Origin: an uncultured Christensenellaceae bacterium
GTDB taxonomy: Bacteria; Bacillota; Clostridia; Christensenellales; MGBC116941
Reading direction: 5' to 3'
DNA: 6,803 nucleotides
Assembly: GCA_910585035.1 (NCBI GenBank)
Contig: CAJUEF010000011.1
Coordinates: 4,318-11,120 of the forward strand
Position numbers and translations under genes: made by a program. How positions within the stretch are numbered: the stretch's first letter is position 1; every line of letters starts with the position of its first letter. The notes below the pieces were generated by a model. It was not told the DNA's origin and did not search any database. It saw only the letters and a list, made by a program, of their open reading frames with translations. Shown here in pieces: positions 1-5,475 of this stretch.

Positions 1-1
1 C

Positions 2-1075
2 CGTTCTCTTTTTGAGCAGGGTATTTTGTTAGATGCAAATAATTATACCCTTTTATCCTGGTCAGAAAAGTGGTTTAAAATATACGGAACAAAAGGACTA
101 AAAAGTACATCCCTTCGCAGCAAAGAAAGTGATTTAAAACATATTACTTCTTCCGGCATTGCCAATATTCCCATAGATAAAATTCGTACCCGTCACTTAC
201 AGCAAATTATTAATGACGTATTTGATAAATCACCGTCAAAAGCACAAAAGGTCTACAGTATGCTTGTAAATATTTTTGACGGGGCAATTAAAAACAACTT
301 AGTAATTAAAAATGTCGCTAAAGACGTTGAGGTGCCAAAATATTCAGTTAAAGAAAAACGAACATTAAGTTCCAAAGAACAAAATGTTTTTAGAAATGCT
401 GATTTTGATTTGCAAAAACGTGTTTTTATATCCTTAGCTTTAGATTGCGGTCTTAGAAAAGGAGAAATTCTTGCCCTAAGCTTAAATGACTTTGACATTA
501 AAAATGAAATTGTAGATATACATAAAACCTATGATATAACAAAACGTATTATATTGCCCACACCAAAGTCGGAAAGCGGCAACAGAAAGGTGCCTGTGTC
601 TAAAAAAACAATTGAATATGCACAAAAGCTTGCAGTTGAAAACGACAGTATACAATTGTTTTTACATAATGGCAAACCCTTTTCCGGCGGGGATTTTAAC
701 AAAATGTGGAATAGTATTATCAATAAAGTTATAGAAAATCTAGGCGGCAGGGAGGTTAATGCCGGCGGTATAAAAACAGGCGACATTACCCCTCATTTTT
801 TGCGTCATACTTATGCAACCAATCTTTTTTATGCCGGAGTGGATATTAAAGCAGCACAATATTTGCTTGGTCATGCTTCCATTGAATTTTTAAATATATA
901 TAATTCAAATACAATTATTTCCGCCAAAGCAACCGTTCATAAAACAATTCCTCCTTTAATTTTACCTTTTTTTAAGGCTCACTGTATAATACGCGTTAAA
1001 ATCAAAATTGTGAAAGGTTTTATAAAATATTTTAATTATCTTTTAATTACAAAAACATGGTCTCCTATTTCATGA
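2..1075 (+). CDS. Tyrosine recombinase (phage/ICE-type integrase), 5'-truncated by window, abnormal 3' end
   Basis: Site-specific recombinase of the lambda-integrase type, expected to catalyse integration or excision of a mobile element. The frame is open from base 2; the TTG at 26 is merely the first possible start inside the window, and the arm-binding N-terminus is expected upstream. A SAM-like core-binding domain lies at about 50-330 and the catalytic domain at about 350-900. Catalytic residues visible are Arg (codon 455, in CGLRKGEIL), a TPKSESGNRK hairpin with the likely Lys, His and Arg of HFLRH (codons 794 and 803), His of LGHAS (codon 872) and a probable Tyr in LNIY (codon 899). Relatives usually read LGHASIxMTLxIYTH; here it is LGHASIEFLNIYNSN, one residue short. 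The following 57 residues look like no integrase tail and run antisense into the stop region of the minus-strand operon (39-bp overlap). The protein may be inactive, or its 3' end may coincide with the attachment site. Confidence 0.85.
   Translation, partial: RSLFEQGILLDANNYTLLSWSEKWFKIYGTKGLKSTSLRSKESDLKHITSSGIANIPIDKIRTRHLQQIINDVFDKSPSKAQKVYSMLVNIFDGAIKNNLVIKNVAKDVEVPKYSVKEKRTLSSKEQNVFRNADFDLQKRVFISLALDCGLRKGEILALSLNDFDIKNEIVDIHKTYDITKRIILPTPKSESGNRKVPVSKKTIEYAQKLAVENDSIQLFLHNGKPFSGGDFNKMWNSIINKVIENLGGREVNAGGIKTGDITPHFLRHTYATNLFYAGVDIKAAQYLLGHASIEFLNIYNSNTIISAKATVHKTIPPLILPFFKAHCIIRVKIKIVKGFIKYFNYLLITKTWSPIS
905..940 (-). pseudogene. Start of a small Gly/Cys-rich ORF, apparently cut off by the integrase junction
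   Basis: On the minus strand an excellent ribosome-binding site, AAAGGAGG (957-950), stands 9 nt before an ATG at 940. It opens the peptide MNGCFGGNNCI, then TGA. Beyond the TGA the frame would give Ile-Ile-Tyr-Ile and another stop. Spore-formers commonly carry tiny proteins with a Gly/Cys/Asn-rich start followed by a Trp and a run of Ile/Leu forming one membrane helix. A TGA in place of TGG, followed by Ile codons, would fit such a gene truncated or decayed at this point. That family resemblance is from memory and the 11 residues are too few to prove it. The alternative is a real 11-residue peptide or chance. The strength of the ribosome-binding site is the main argument that this was once translated. 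Confidence 0.35.
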
Positions 1076-1218
1076 GAAGTTGCGCCAATAATACGGCACA
1101 TATCCATAACGTCCTTTTCCATTTGTTTTCTATTCTTGCATATGATAAAAGGAACTCCGCCGCCGTAAAGTTTATCCTGATCCAGCGTAAATACAGCTAT
1201 TAAATTAGGGTTATTCAT
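1036..1218 (-). CDS. Capping complex subunit for YIEGIA (60 aa)
   Basis: Small soluble protein with no signal peptide or membrane segment. The pattern IAVFTLDQDKLYGGGVPFII near the N-terminus, followed by a charged helix (KNRKQMEKDVMDMC) and a C-terminal strand (GDHVFVIKR), matches the roughly 60-residue proteins annotated as capping complex subunit for YIEGIA in Clostridia. The ATG at 1218 is chosen because GGAGG lies 9 nt upstream and because it overlaps the stop of the upstream YIEGIA gene by one base (TAATG), which is typical of translational coupling. A longer in-frame reading back to 1290 would overlap the YIEGIA gene and add an unconserved Arg/Lys/Ser stretch, so it was not used. The name implies a physical partnership with the YIEGIA membrane protein; the molecular role is not established as far as I know. 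No clear intrinsic terminator follows the stop. Confidence 0.8.
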   Translation of the reverse strand: MNNPNLIAVFTLDQDKLYGGGVPFIICKNRKQMEKDVMDMCRIIGATSHEIGDHVFVIKR

Positions 1219-2114
1219 TAGCTGTTTCCTCCTGCTTTGTAAGCTTTGCTCTTTTTTGGCTCCTTGCGAGCTGACTCGATTACCGGACAATTTGACACCG
1301 CCGTTTCAATTTGTTTTTGATCGTTTTCATAGGTTACGACAGCAATTATAATACTGCCGTCGTTTATATCCATCTTGGCAAAAGGAGTAAGCCACGGCTC
1401 ATCCGCATCATTAATGGTTCCAAGCTGTGCAATAACGTCATGAACTATGGCCTGCTGCTGACCTAAATTAGCCAAAGTCATTCGCGCATCTTCATTTCTT
1501 GGAATAATTCTTATTGCTTTTCCCCTGTCAAGCCACACCTTTTTTACTTCATTCGTTGCAATATTTGTAATTGCCACATCTCCAACCATGAGATACATTT
1601 TGTCAAAATACAGCTCCTCATATTTTATCTCACCTATGTCATGAATATATTTTTCTCTTATAAAACGCATAATCAACATAAATAAAATAACACCAACTCC
1701 AATGCCAAGATAAATATTTTTAAGCCATAATACTGTAATACTTACTAAAAATGCAGTTATCATAGCCAAATAATTTCTAACCTCAAATTTCCTGGCAATA
1801 TCTTCAATGTAAGCGCTGCCCCGCTTTACAATTTCATCATCTTCTAAGTTTGTTAAAGTGTCTCGCTCTGCATTTTTAACTTCCCTAAACTGCTGCACCG
1901 CAAGAGTGAAAAAAGATACGGCTGTGTATTCCCCATCCATAACCGAAGGAATAACCAGTGCGCCAATTAAAGCTGCAACAGCTCCTAAAACCACATGCAC
2001 TGCATAACCCTGAGGGTAGCTAGGGTATCTCCTATAATCACTTTTAAGAGTAACTATACGGGCAAACAGCCCCATAACAAATCCTATTAAAATAGATTTA
2101 CTGAGAAGCTCCAT
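1218..2114 (-). CDS. YIEGIA family membrane protein (298 aa)
   Basis: Integral membrane protein of the YIEGIA family (Pfam name from memory), whose members are about 280-300 residues and occur in endospore-forming Firmicutes. Likely membrane segments are at residues 5-23, 37-56, 116-131 and 133-150. Between the second and third lies an acidic/basic cytosolic-looking stretch containing YIEDIA (102-107), this protein's version of the signature YIEGIA. The conserved N-terminal block YPSYPQGYAVHVVLGA (30-45) is intact. Residues about 151-298 form a soluble domain ending in a Lys-rich tail (EPKKSKAYKAGG). The start has GGAGG 8 nt upstream and overlaps the preceding gene by 17 bp; the stop overlaps the next start. 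B. subtilis YphB/SeaA, linked to spore envelope assembly, is in my recollection the best-known relative. A role in the developing spore is therefore an inference, and the biochemical function is unknown. Confidence 0.85.
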   Translation of the reverse strand: MELLSKSILIGFVMGLFARIVTLKSDYRRYPSYPQGYAVHVVLGAVAALIGALVIPSVMDGEYTAVSFFTLAVQQFREVKNAERDTLTNLEDDEIVKRGSAYIEDIARKFEVRNYLAMITAFLVSITVLWLKNIYLGIGVGVILFMLIMRFIREKYIHDIGEIKYEELYFDKMYLMVGDVAITNIATNEVKKVWLDRGKAIRIIPRNEDARMTLANLGQQQAIVHDVIAQLGTINDADEPWLTPFAKMDINDGSIIIAVVTYENDQKQIETAVSNCPVIESARKEPKKSKAYKAGGNS

Positions 2115-2676
2115 TTATGCCCTCCAAAGTAATTTCCCTTTTTTTCTTTCCTGCCAGGGCCATTATTACTACAGGCAGGATAAGCGAAATAATAACAGTC
2201 GTTTTTGTGTCTCCCACAAAGAAAAACAACGTCATAAGCTCCATATCCGTCGTAAGAAGCATTGTGAAAATATCGCAGATAAGGCAGGCAAAAGCTGATA
2301 TAACCGCTCCTTGAAAATAGGTGGCGGAAAGCATAGCTCCAATTATACTGAACATTACAGCTTTAAAATACCAGACGTTAAAATTAGGCGCCAAAGTAAT
2401 TATCGCCCAAACAAGAAGTCCAAGAGTTGTTGCATATAATAAAGAAGCCATATGCTCTGTAGGCATAATTAAAAACATAAATAAGGTAACCGACATTATA
2501 AAAGCGCCTGCCCAGCTAAAATATACAGTGTATTTTATCCCCACATCAGGCAGCATGGATAATATAAATATAATTGCAAGCACACTGCAGCTTAAAAATT
2601 TATTTATCCGAAATTCATCTAAAGACCCTGACATAATCAGAAACATAGTCCCCAAAATAAAAAAATATTCGAACAT
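2098..2676 (-). CDS. Multi-pass membrane protein of the YIEGIA operon (192 aa)
   Basis: Very hydrophobic protein with about seven predicted membrane segments, near residues 2-17, 27-46, 49-71, 76-97, 102-122, 124-143 and 148-175, ending in a positively charged tail (GKKKRE). That tail suggests a cytoplasmic C-terminus. No catalytic motif was recognised. The charged or polar residues inside the membrane region are Asp135, and Asp156 followed by Lys158 in VGDTKTT. The ATG at 2676 is supported by GAGGTG 8 nt upstream. The gene's last 17 bp overlap the YIEGIA start, so the two are almost certainly co-translated. Position and size match the YphA-type protein that precedes YphB/SeaA in B. subtilis, as I recall it; I did not align them. 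Function unknown, possibly a membrane partner of the YIEGIA protein. Confidence 0.75.
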   Translation of the reverse strand: MFEYFFILGTMFLIMSGSLDEFRINKFLSCSVLAIIFILSMLPDVGIKYTVYFSWAGAFIMSVTLFMFLIMPTEHMASLLYATTLGLLVWAIITLAPNFNVWYFKAVMFSIIGAMLSATYFQGAVISAFACLICDIFTMLLTTDMELMTLFFFVGDTKTTVIISLILPVVIMALAGKKKREITLEGINGASQ

Positions 2677-2736
2677 AATTAATTCACCTCAAAAGTATTA
2701 TGTCCGAATAAAAAAATTTAATTAGAATTTTATTAA

Positions 2737-2765
2737 ATTATAATATACTTTATTTACTTTTTCTT
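2737..2765 (-). promoter_or_regulatory. Weak candidate promoter for the YIEGIA operon
   Basis: On the minus strand a perfect TATAAT (2742-2737) lies about 60 bp before the first gene's ATG. The hexamer 17 bp upstream is AAGAAA (2765-2760), a poor -35. The surroundings are extremely AT-rich, so chance -10 matches are expected. If used, the leader would be about 54 nt. A sporulation sigma factor may be the real one. Confidence 0.25.
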
Positions 2766-2797
2766 CATACTTTTCTTTTGGAAAAAAGAAAAGTATG
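2766..2797. repeat. Perfect 14-bp inverted repeat (hairpin) at array edge
   Basis: The arms CATACTTTTCTTTT (2766-2779) and AAAAGAAAAGTATG (2784-2797) are perfect reverse complements around a GGAA loop. The right arm lies inside the first 114-bp repeat copy. The equivalent sites in copies two and three carry substitutions (CC for GT, C for T) that break most of the stem. There is no T-run after it on either strand, so it is not a standard terminator. Confidence 0.75.
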
Positions 2798-3088
2798 CAA
2801 AAGAAAACCTTTTATAATTAAACATTAGCCATCTACCAGCTGATTATAATTATGTTTCTCTTGCCCGTTTATTCATTTCACTATTTCTCTTTTAGAAAAA
2901 AGAAAACCATGCAAAAGAAAACCTTTTATAATTAAACATTAGCCATCTACCAGCTGATTATAATTATGTTTCTCTTGCCCGTTTATTCATTTCACCATTT
3001 CTCTTTTAGAAAAAAGAAAACCATGCAAAAGAAAATCATTTATCATTAAACATTAGCCATCTACCAGCTGATTATATTTAAGTTTCTT
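2771..3088. repeat. Tandem array, 114-bp period, 2.8 copies
   Basis: Copy one is 2771-2884, copy two 2885-2998 and a partial copy three 2999 to about 3088. By eye, copies one and two differ at five positions and share an identical 84-bp block (2797-2880 and 2911-2994). Copy three matches at its start and through AAACATTAGCCATCTACCAG, with scattered changes, then diverges after about 3075. Each unit begins with a pyrimidine-to-purine hairpin-like segment (TTTCTCTTTTAGAAAAAAG) and contains CTACCAGCTGATTATA. No credible ORF crosses it. The array fills the gap between pgeF and the YIEGIA operon. The near-identity of copies one and two points to a recent duplication. Confidence 0.9.
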
Positions 3089-3093
3089 TGGCT

Positions 3094-3146
3094 CCACCTT
3101 TCTTTTCTTAAAGAAAGGTGGAAAAGAAAGGTGGAAAAGAAAGGTG
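3094..3146. repeat. 12-bp hairpin followed by a purine-rich 13-bp tandem repeat
   Basis: CCACCTTTCTTT (3094-3105) and AAAGAAAGGTGG (3110-3121) form a perfect stem around TCTT. The right arm then repeats as AAAAGAAAGGTGG (3122-3134) and AAAAGAAAGGTG (3135-3146), giving about 2.9 units of 13 bp. The motif is similar in style to the hairpin at 2766-2797, so both may belong to one dispersed purine/pyrimidine hairpin family in this genome. Confidence 0.8.
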
Positions 3147-3177
3147 AAAAAGTTTTGCTGATATTTTGTTGCTAAAC
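3147..3177 (-). terminator. Weak candidate terminator after pgeF
   Basis: Reading the minus strand just past the pgeF stop, GTTTAGC (3177-3171) can pair with GCAAAAC (3158-3152) with one mismatch over a 12-nt loop, followed directly by TTTTT (3151-3147). The stem is short and AT-rich, so efficiency would be modest. No better terminator was seen before the YIEGIA operon. Confidence 0.35.
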
Positions 3178-3188
3178 ATTAAGAGCTA

Positions 3189-3989
3189 TTAAATGCACAT
3201 TATCTGCACCATTGTCCCTGCTTTTTCTTTGTCACGCCTGAATGATGCCAGCTTGCTGTTTTGACACGCTGTACATCTGCCGTCTACAGTAATATTAGAA
3301 GCCGGAATACCAAAATTTAGGATAGACGAAATAACAATTTTCATTAAATCCAGTTTGTCCTTTTCTCCGTAATTAATTACAAAATCATCTCTGAAATAAG
3401 CGTCTGTAAATGACTTTGTAACATCTTTATCCACAACAAAACAGCATTTATTTATAGTTGGACCTATTGCCACCAAAATATTTTGGGAATCTGCGTTATA
3501 TTCTTTTATAAGCATTTCTATTGCTCTGCTTTGAATACCTGCCAGTATTCCCCGCCATCCTGCATGAACAACGCATCCAACCTTATTTTCTTTATCAAAA
3601 AATGCTATAGGCATGCAATCTGCGTGAGTGGAAGCAATTGGAATTTCCGCTTTATCGGTTATAAGCCCGTCACACGGAGACAGCTTTACAGTCGATGAAA
3701 CCCCATGTCCTTTATGTACATCCTCAATTTTTATTATGTTATCACCATGAACTATATTAGTCATCACACATGAATTATAAGGCATATCTAAAACGCTGCA
3801 AAGTTTCTTAAAGCTCATTTGAACGTCTTTAATATCTGCTCCCCTTATAGCCTTAAATGCCATATTGTTGGAAACGTCCCCACAAAAGGCAAAATTAACA
3901 TATGGCTCAAAAGACGGAACTGTATAATATGTAATTCCGTCTTTAATCCGTTTATTAAAACCAATATTTATTCCCTTTAAATAGTCCAT
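3189..3989 (-). CDS. pgeF: Peptidoglycan editing factor PgeF (YfiH/YlmD, Cu-oxidase_4 domain family)
   Basis: Full-length single-domain protein (266 aa) of the family once called multicopper polyphenol oxidase or DUF152. E. coli PgeF prevents wrong amino acids, such as Ser in place of L-Ala, from persisting in peptidoglycan stem peptides. Family members also show purine nucleoside phosphorylase/adenosine deaminase-type activity. Metal-site residues are all present: His81 (IVHGD), Cys125 (THADCMPI) and His142 (VVHAGWRG). Other hallmarks are IGPTINKCCFVV (about 177-188) and the C-terminal CTACQ...FRRDKEKAGTMVQIM. The start is supported by AAGAGGAAG before the ATG at 3989. It follows the nrdR stop by only 20 bp, so it is probably co-transcribed, and is the last gene of the run. 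One small oddity is MTNIVHG where the family commonly has a Gln before VHG. Confidence 0.93.
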   Translation of the reverse strand: MDYLKGINIGFNKRIKDGITYYTVPSFEPYVNFAFCGDVSNNMAFKAIRGADIKDVQMSFKKLCSVLDMPYNSCVMTNIVHGDNIIKIEDVHKGHGVSSTVKLSPCDGLITDKAEIPIASTHADCMPIAFFDKENKVGCVVHAGWRGILAGIQSRAIEMLIKEYNADSQNILVAIGPTINKCCFVVDKDVTKSFTDAYFRDDFVINYGEKDKLDLMKIVISSILNFGIPASNITVDGRCTACQNSKLASFRRDKEKAGTMVQIMCI

Positions 3990-4009
3990 TTTTTCTTCCT
4001 CTTATTAAA

Positions 4010-4477
4010 CTACTTGGTTTTAGGCTTTTCACTCATAAGCTTATCAACCTCAGACTTAAAGGATTCAATATCCTGGAAGCGCATATAAACGGAAGCAAAC
4101 CGAACGTATGCAACTAAATCCAACTGTTTTAGCTCCTCCATAACGTATTTCCCAACTTCTTCACTGGCAATTTCCCTGCTTCCCTTTTGCAATACAGACT
4201 GCCAAATGCGTTCAACGCATTCATCAACCTTACGCAAAGGCACCGGACGTTTCTCACAAGATTTTATAATTCCGTTTTTAATCTTGTCCAAATCGAAAAG
4301 CTCTCTTCTTCCATCTTTTTTAACAATGTAAATTTGCAGACTGTCCATCTTTTCATAAGTGGTAAATCTCTTTCCGCAATGAGGACATTCTCTTCTTCTC
4401 CTTATAGCAAAACCGTTTTCGCACATTCTTGTTTCGTTAACCCTGCTTCCCGGCTGACCGCAAAAAATACATTTCAA
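4010..4477 (-). CDS. nrdR: Transcriptional repressor NrdR (TTG start)
   Basis: Zinc-ribbon plus ATP-cone repressor of ribonucleotide reductase genes, of standard length (155 aa). The zinc ribbon uses Cys3, Cys6, Cys31 and Cys34, with the DNA-binding run AIRRRREC (24-31) and GKRFTTYE (35-42). The ATP-cone spans about residues 49-139 (VKKDGRRELFDLDKIKNGI onward), and senses dATP/ATP in the family. The start codon is TTG at 4477: translation from it restores the invariant N-terminal MKCxFC spacing, with GGAGAGG 7 nt upstream. The ATG five bases further in (4472) is in another frame. It lies 49 bp after ylmC and 20 bp before pgeF. Its targets, the nrd operons, are not in this window. DSR is replaced by ETR at 15-17, a mild variation. 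Confidence 0.96.
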   Translation of the reverse strand: MKCIFCGQPGSRVNETRMCENGFAIRRRRECPHCGKRFTTYEKMDSLQIYIVKKDGRRELFDLDKIKNGIIKSCEKRPVPLRKVDECVERIWQSVLQKGSREIASEEVGKYVMEELKQLDLVAYVRFASVYMRFQDIESFKSEVDKLMSEKPKTK

Positions 4478-4526
4478 CTTAATACCTCTCCTTTATCTTA
4501 AGTGTTTTAACTAAAATAAAATTATA

Positions 4527-4775
4527 TTAAACTATATTGCCTTCTCTTATATCCACCATTATGACATCATCGCCTATTTTTCTGATTTCACACCATGGTA
4601 CAACAAAATCCTTATTGCATCCAAGAAAGCCTAAAAATCCGCTTTTATTTGGAACTATAATGGAAATCACCTGACCCGTGTTAGGGTCTATCTCCAAATC
4701 TTTAATGTTTCCAAGGCATCTGCCGTCACATACATTTATAACCTGTTTGCGCTGCCAGCACGTCATTAAACTCAT
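4527..4775 (-). CDS. YlmC/YmxH family sporulation protein (PRC-barrel, 82 aa)
   Basis: Small PRC-barrel-like protein found in spore-formers and often seen near nrdR and pgeF in Clostridia. The family pattern is present: VINVCDGRCLGNIKDLEIDP (residues 12-31), TGQVISIIVP (33-42), GFLGF (46-50), a DFVVPWCEIRKIGDDVIMVDI block (56-76) and a short tail. The ATG at 4775 is used because GAGGTG lies 8 nt upstream and the protein then begins at the expected distance from the barrel. The in-frame extension to 4850 would overlap ctfB and add an Ile/Asn-rich stretch unlike the family. No catalytic role is known; it is usually taken as sporulation-associated. It is unusually Cys-rich for its size (Cys6, 16, 20, 53, 62). 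Confidence 0.88.
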   Translation of the reverse strand: MSLMTCWQRKQVINVCDGRCLGNIKDLEIDPNTGQVISIIVPNKSGFLGFLGCNKDFVVPWCEIRKIGDDVIMVDIREGNIV

Positions 4776-4783
4776 GAAAATTA

Positions 4784-4828
4784 CACCTCTTCTATTAATA
4801 TTTATTATATGAAACAAATAAATAGAAG
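4784..4828 (-). promoter_or_regulatory. Inverted repeat and possible -10 in the ylmC leader
   Basis: Between ctfB and ylmC the arms AATAGAAG (4821-4828) and CTTCTATT (4789-4796) are perfect 8-bp reverse complements with a 24-nt loop. The arm nearest ylmC touches its GAGGTG ribosome-binding site (4789-4784). In the loop, on the minus strand, sits TATAAT (4809-4804) within CATATAATA, without a convincing -35 (GTAACT at 17 bp). It could be a weak internal promoter for ylmC-nrdR-pgeF, or a hairpin limiting ylmC translation on read-through mRNA. Confidence 0.3.
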
Positions 4829-4842
4829 TTACCTTTAAAATA

Positions 4843-5475
4843 TCAGCCAAATCTTGGTATTACATCAGGTATTATTAAATCTGCCAATGTTTTTTCTTTA
4901 ACATCGCCAATTGTAACGCCTTCTCTGATTTCTTTAAGTAAAAGACCTTCTTTTATTACTTCCAAAACGCACAGCTCAGTAATAATAAGATTTACACATT
5001 TTTTCGCAGTAAGAGGCAATGTACATTCCTTAACGATTTTAATATTTCCCTTACTTGTATGCTCCATAGCCACAATAACCTTTTTTGCGCCGCAAACCAA
5101 ATCCATGGCTCCTCCCATGCCGGGAACAAGCTTGCCCGGTATCATCCAATTTGCAAGATTTCCCTTTTCATCAACCTGCAAAGCCCCAAGTACCGTAACG
5201 TCAATATGTCCGCCGCCAATCATATCAAAAGCCATTACGGAATCAAAAAAACATCCGTAATCCGTAAGCTCCACCTGATGCCCTCCCGCATTGCAGGCAT
5301 ATTTATCTTCGCCGTTAATACCATCTATCCCAAGCACTCCGTTATCACTTTGAAAAAAAACCTCTTTATCCGTATACCTTGGAACCAAATTCGGTATTCC
5401 TATTCCTAAGTTTATAACATCTCCGTCTTTAAGCTCCCTTGCAACTCTTTTTGCAATAATATTTTTACTGTCCAT
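4843..5475 (-). CDS. 3-oxoacid/butyrate-acetoacetate CoA-transferase, beta subunit (AtoA/CtfB-like)
   Basis: Beta subunit (210 aa) of a family I CoA-transferase, which moves CoA between short-chain acyl-CoA and carboxylates such as acetate, butyrate or acetoacetate in the cytosol. Conserved blocks are IAKRVARELKDGDVINLGIGIP (7-28), NAGGHQVEL (62-70), GGHIDVTVLGALQVDEKGNLANW (88-110) and PGKLVPGMGGAMDLV (113-127). The active-site motif, normally SENG with the nucleophilic Glu, reads SDNG here: Asp44, codon GAT at 5346-5344. The ATG at 5475 overlaps the alpha subunit stop by 11 bp, with AGG about 5 nt and GGGAG about 12 nt upstream. The usual partner subunit precedes it. Exact substrates cannot be told from sequence, so I give no gene symbol; ctfB, atoA and scoB are the usual names. 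Confidence 0.93.
   Translation of the reverse strand: MDSKNIIAKRVARELKDGDVINLGIGIPNLVPRYTDKEVFFQSDNGVLGIDGINGEDKYACNAGGHQVELTDYGCFFDSVMAFDMIGGGHIDVTVLGALQVDEKGNLANWMIPGKLVPGMGGAMDLVCGAKKVIVAMEHTSKGNIKIVKECTLPLTAKKCVNLIITELCVLEVIKEGLLLKEIREGVTIGDVKEKTLADLIIPDVIPRFG

Noticed and set aside
1219..1290. Longer N-terminus for the capping subunit, back to 1290.
   Set aside because: It would overlap the YIEGIA coding region and ignore the GGAGG-positioned ATG at 1218.
2696..2724. A sigma-G-like promoter (TAATTA, 16 bp, CATAATA on the minus strand) before the YIEGIA operon.
   Set aside because: The start point it predicts (about 2689) falls inside the GAGGTG ribosome-binding site, so the transcript would lack it. 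The -35 match is only partial.
2117..2725. Plus-strand open frames (2117-2314 and 2321-2725) opposite the membrane protein gene.
   Set aside because: They are antisense shadows of a hydrophobic gene, lack ribosome-binding sites and show no family pattern.
2858..2992. Repeated 8-codon minus-strand ORF (MNKRARET) in repeat copies one and two.
   Set aside because: There is no ribosome-binding site, it is very short, and its identity in both copies is explained by the tandem duplication.
2771..3088. CRISPR array.
   Set aside because: The period is uniform at 114 bp with the whole unit repeated; there are no short direct repeats separated by unique spacers and no cas genes.
3094..3121. Intrinsic terminator for pgeF at the 12-bp hairpin.
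   Set aside because: The stem is strong, but on the minus strand it is followed by AGCCAAAG, not a T-run.
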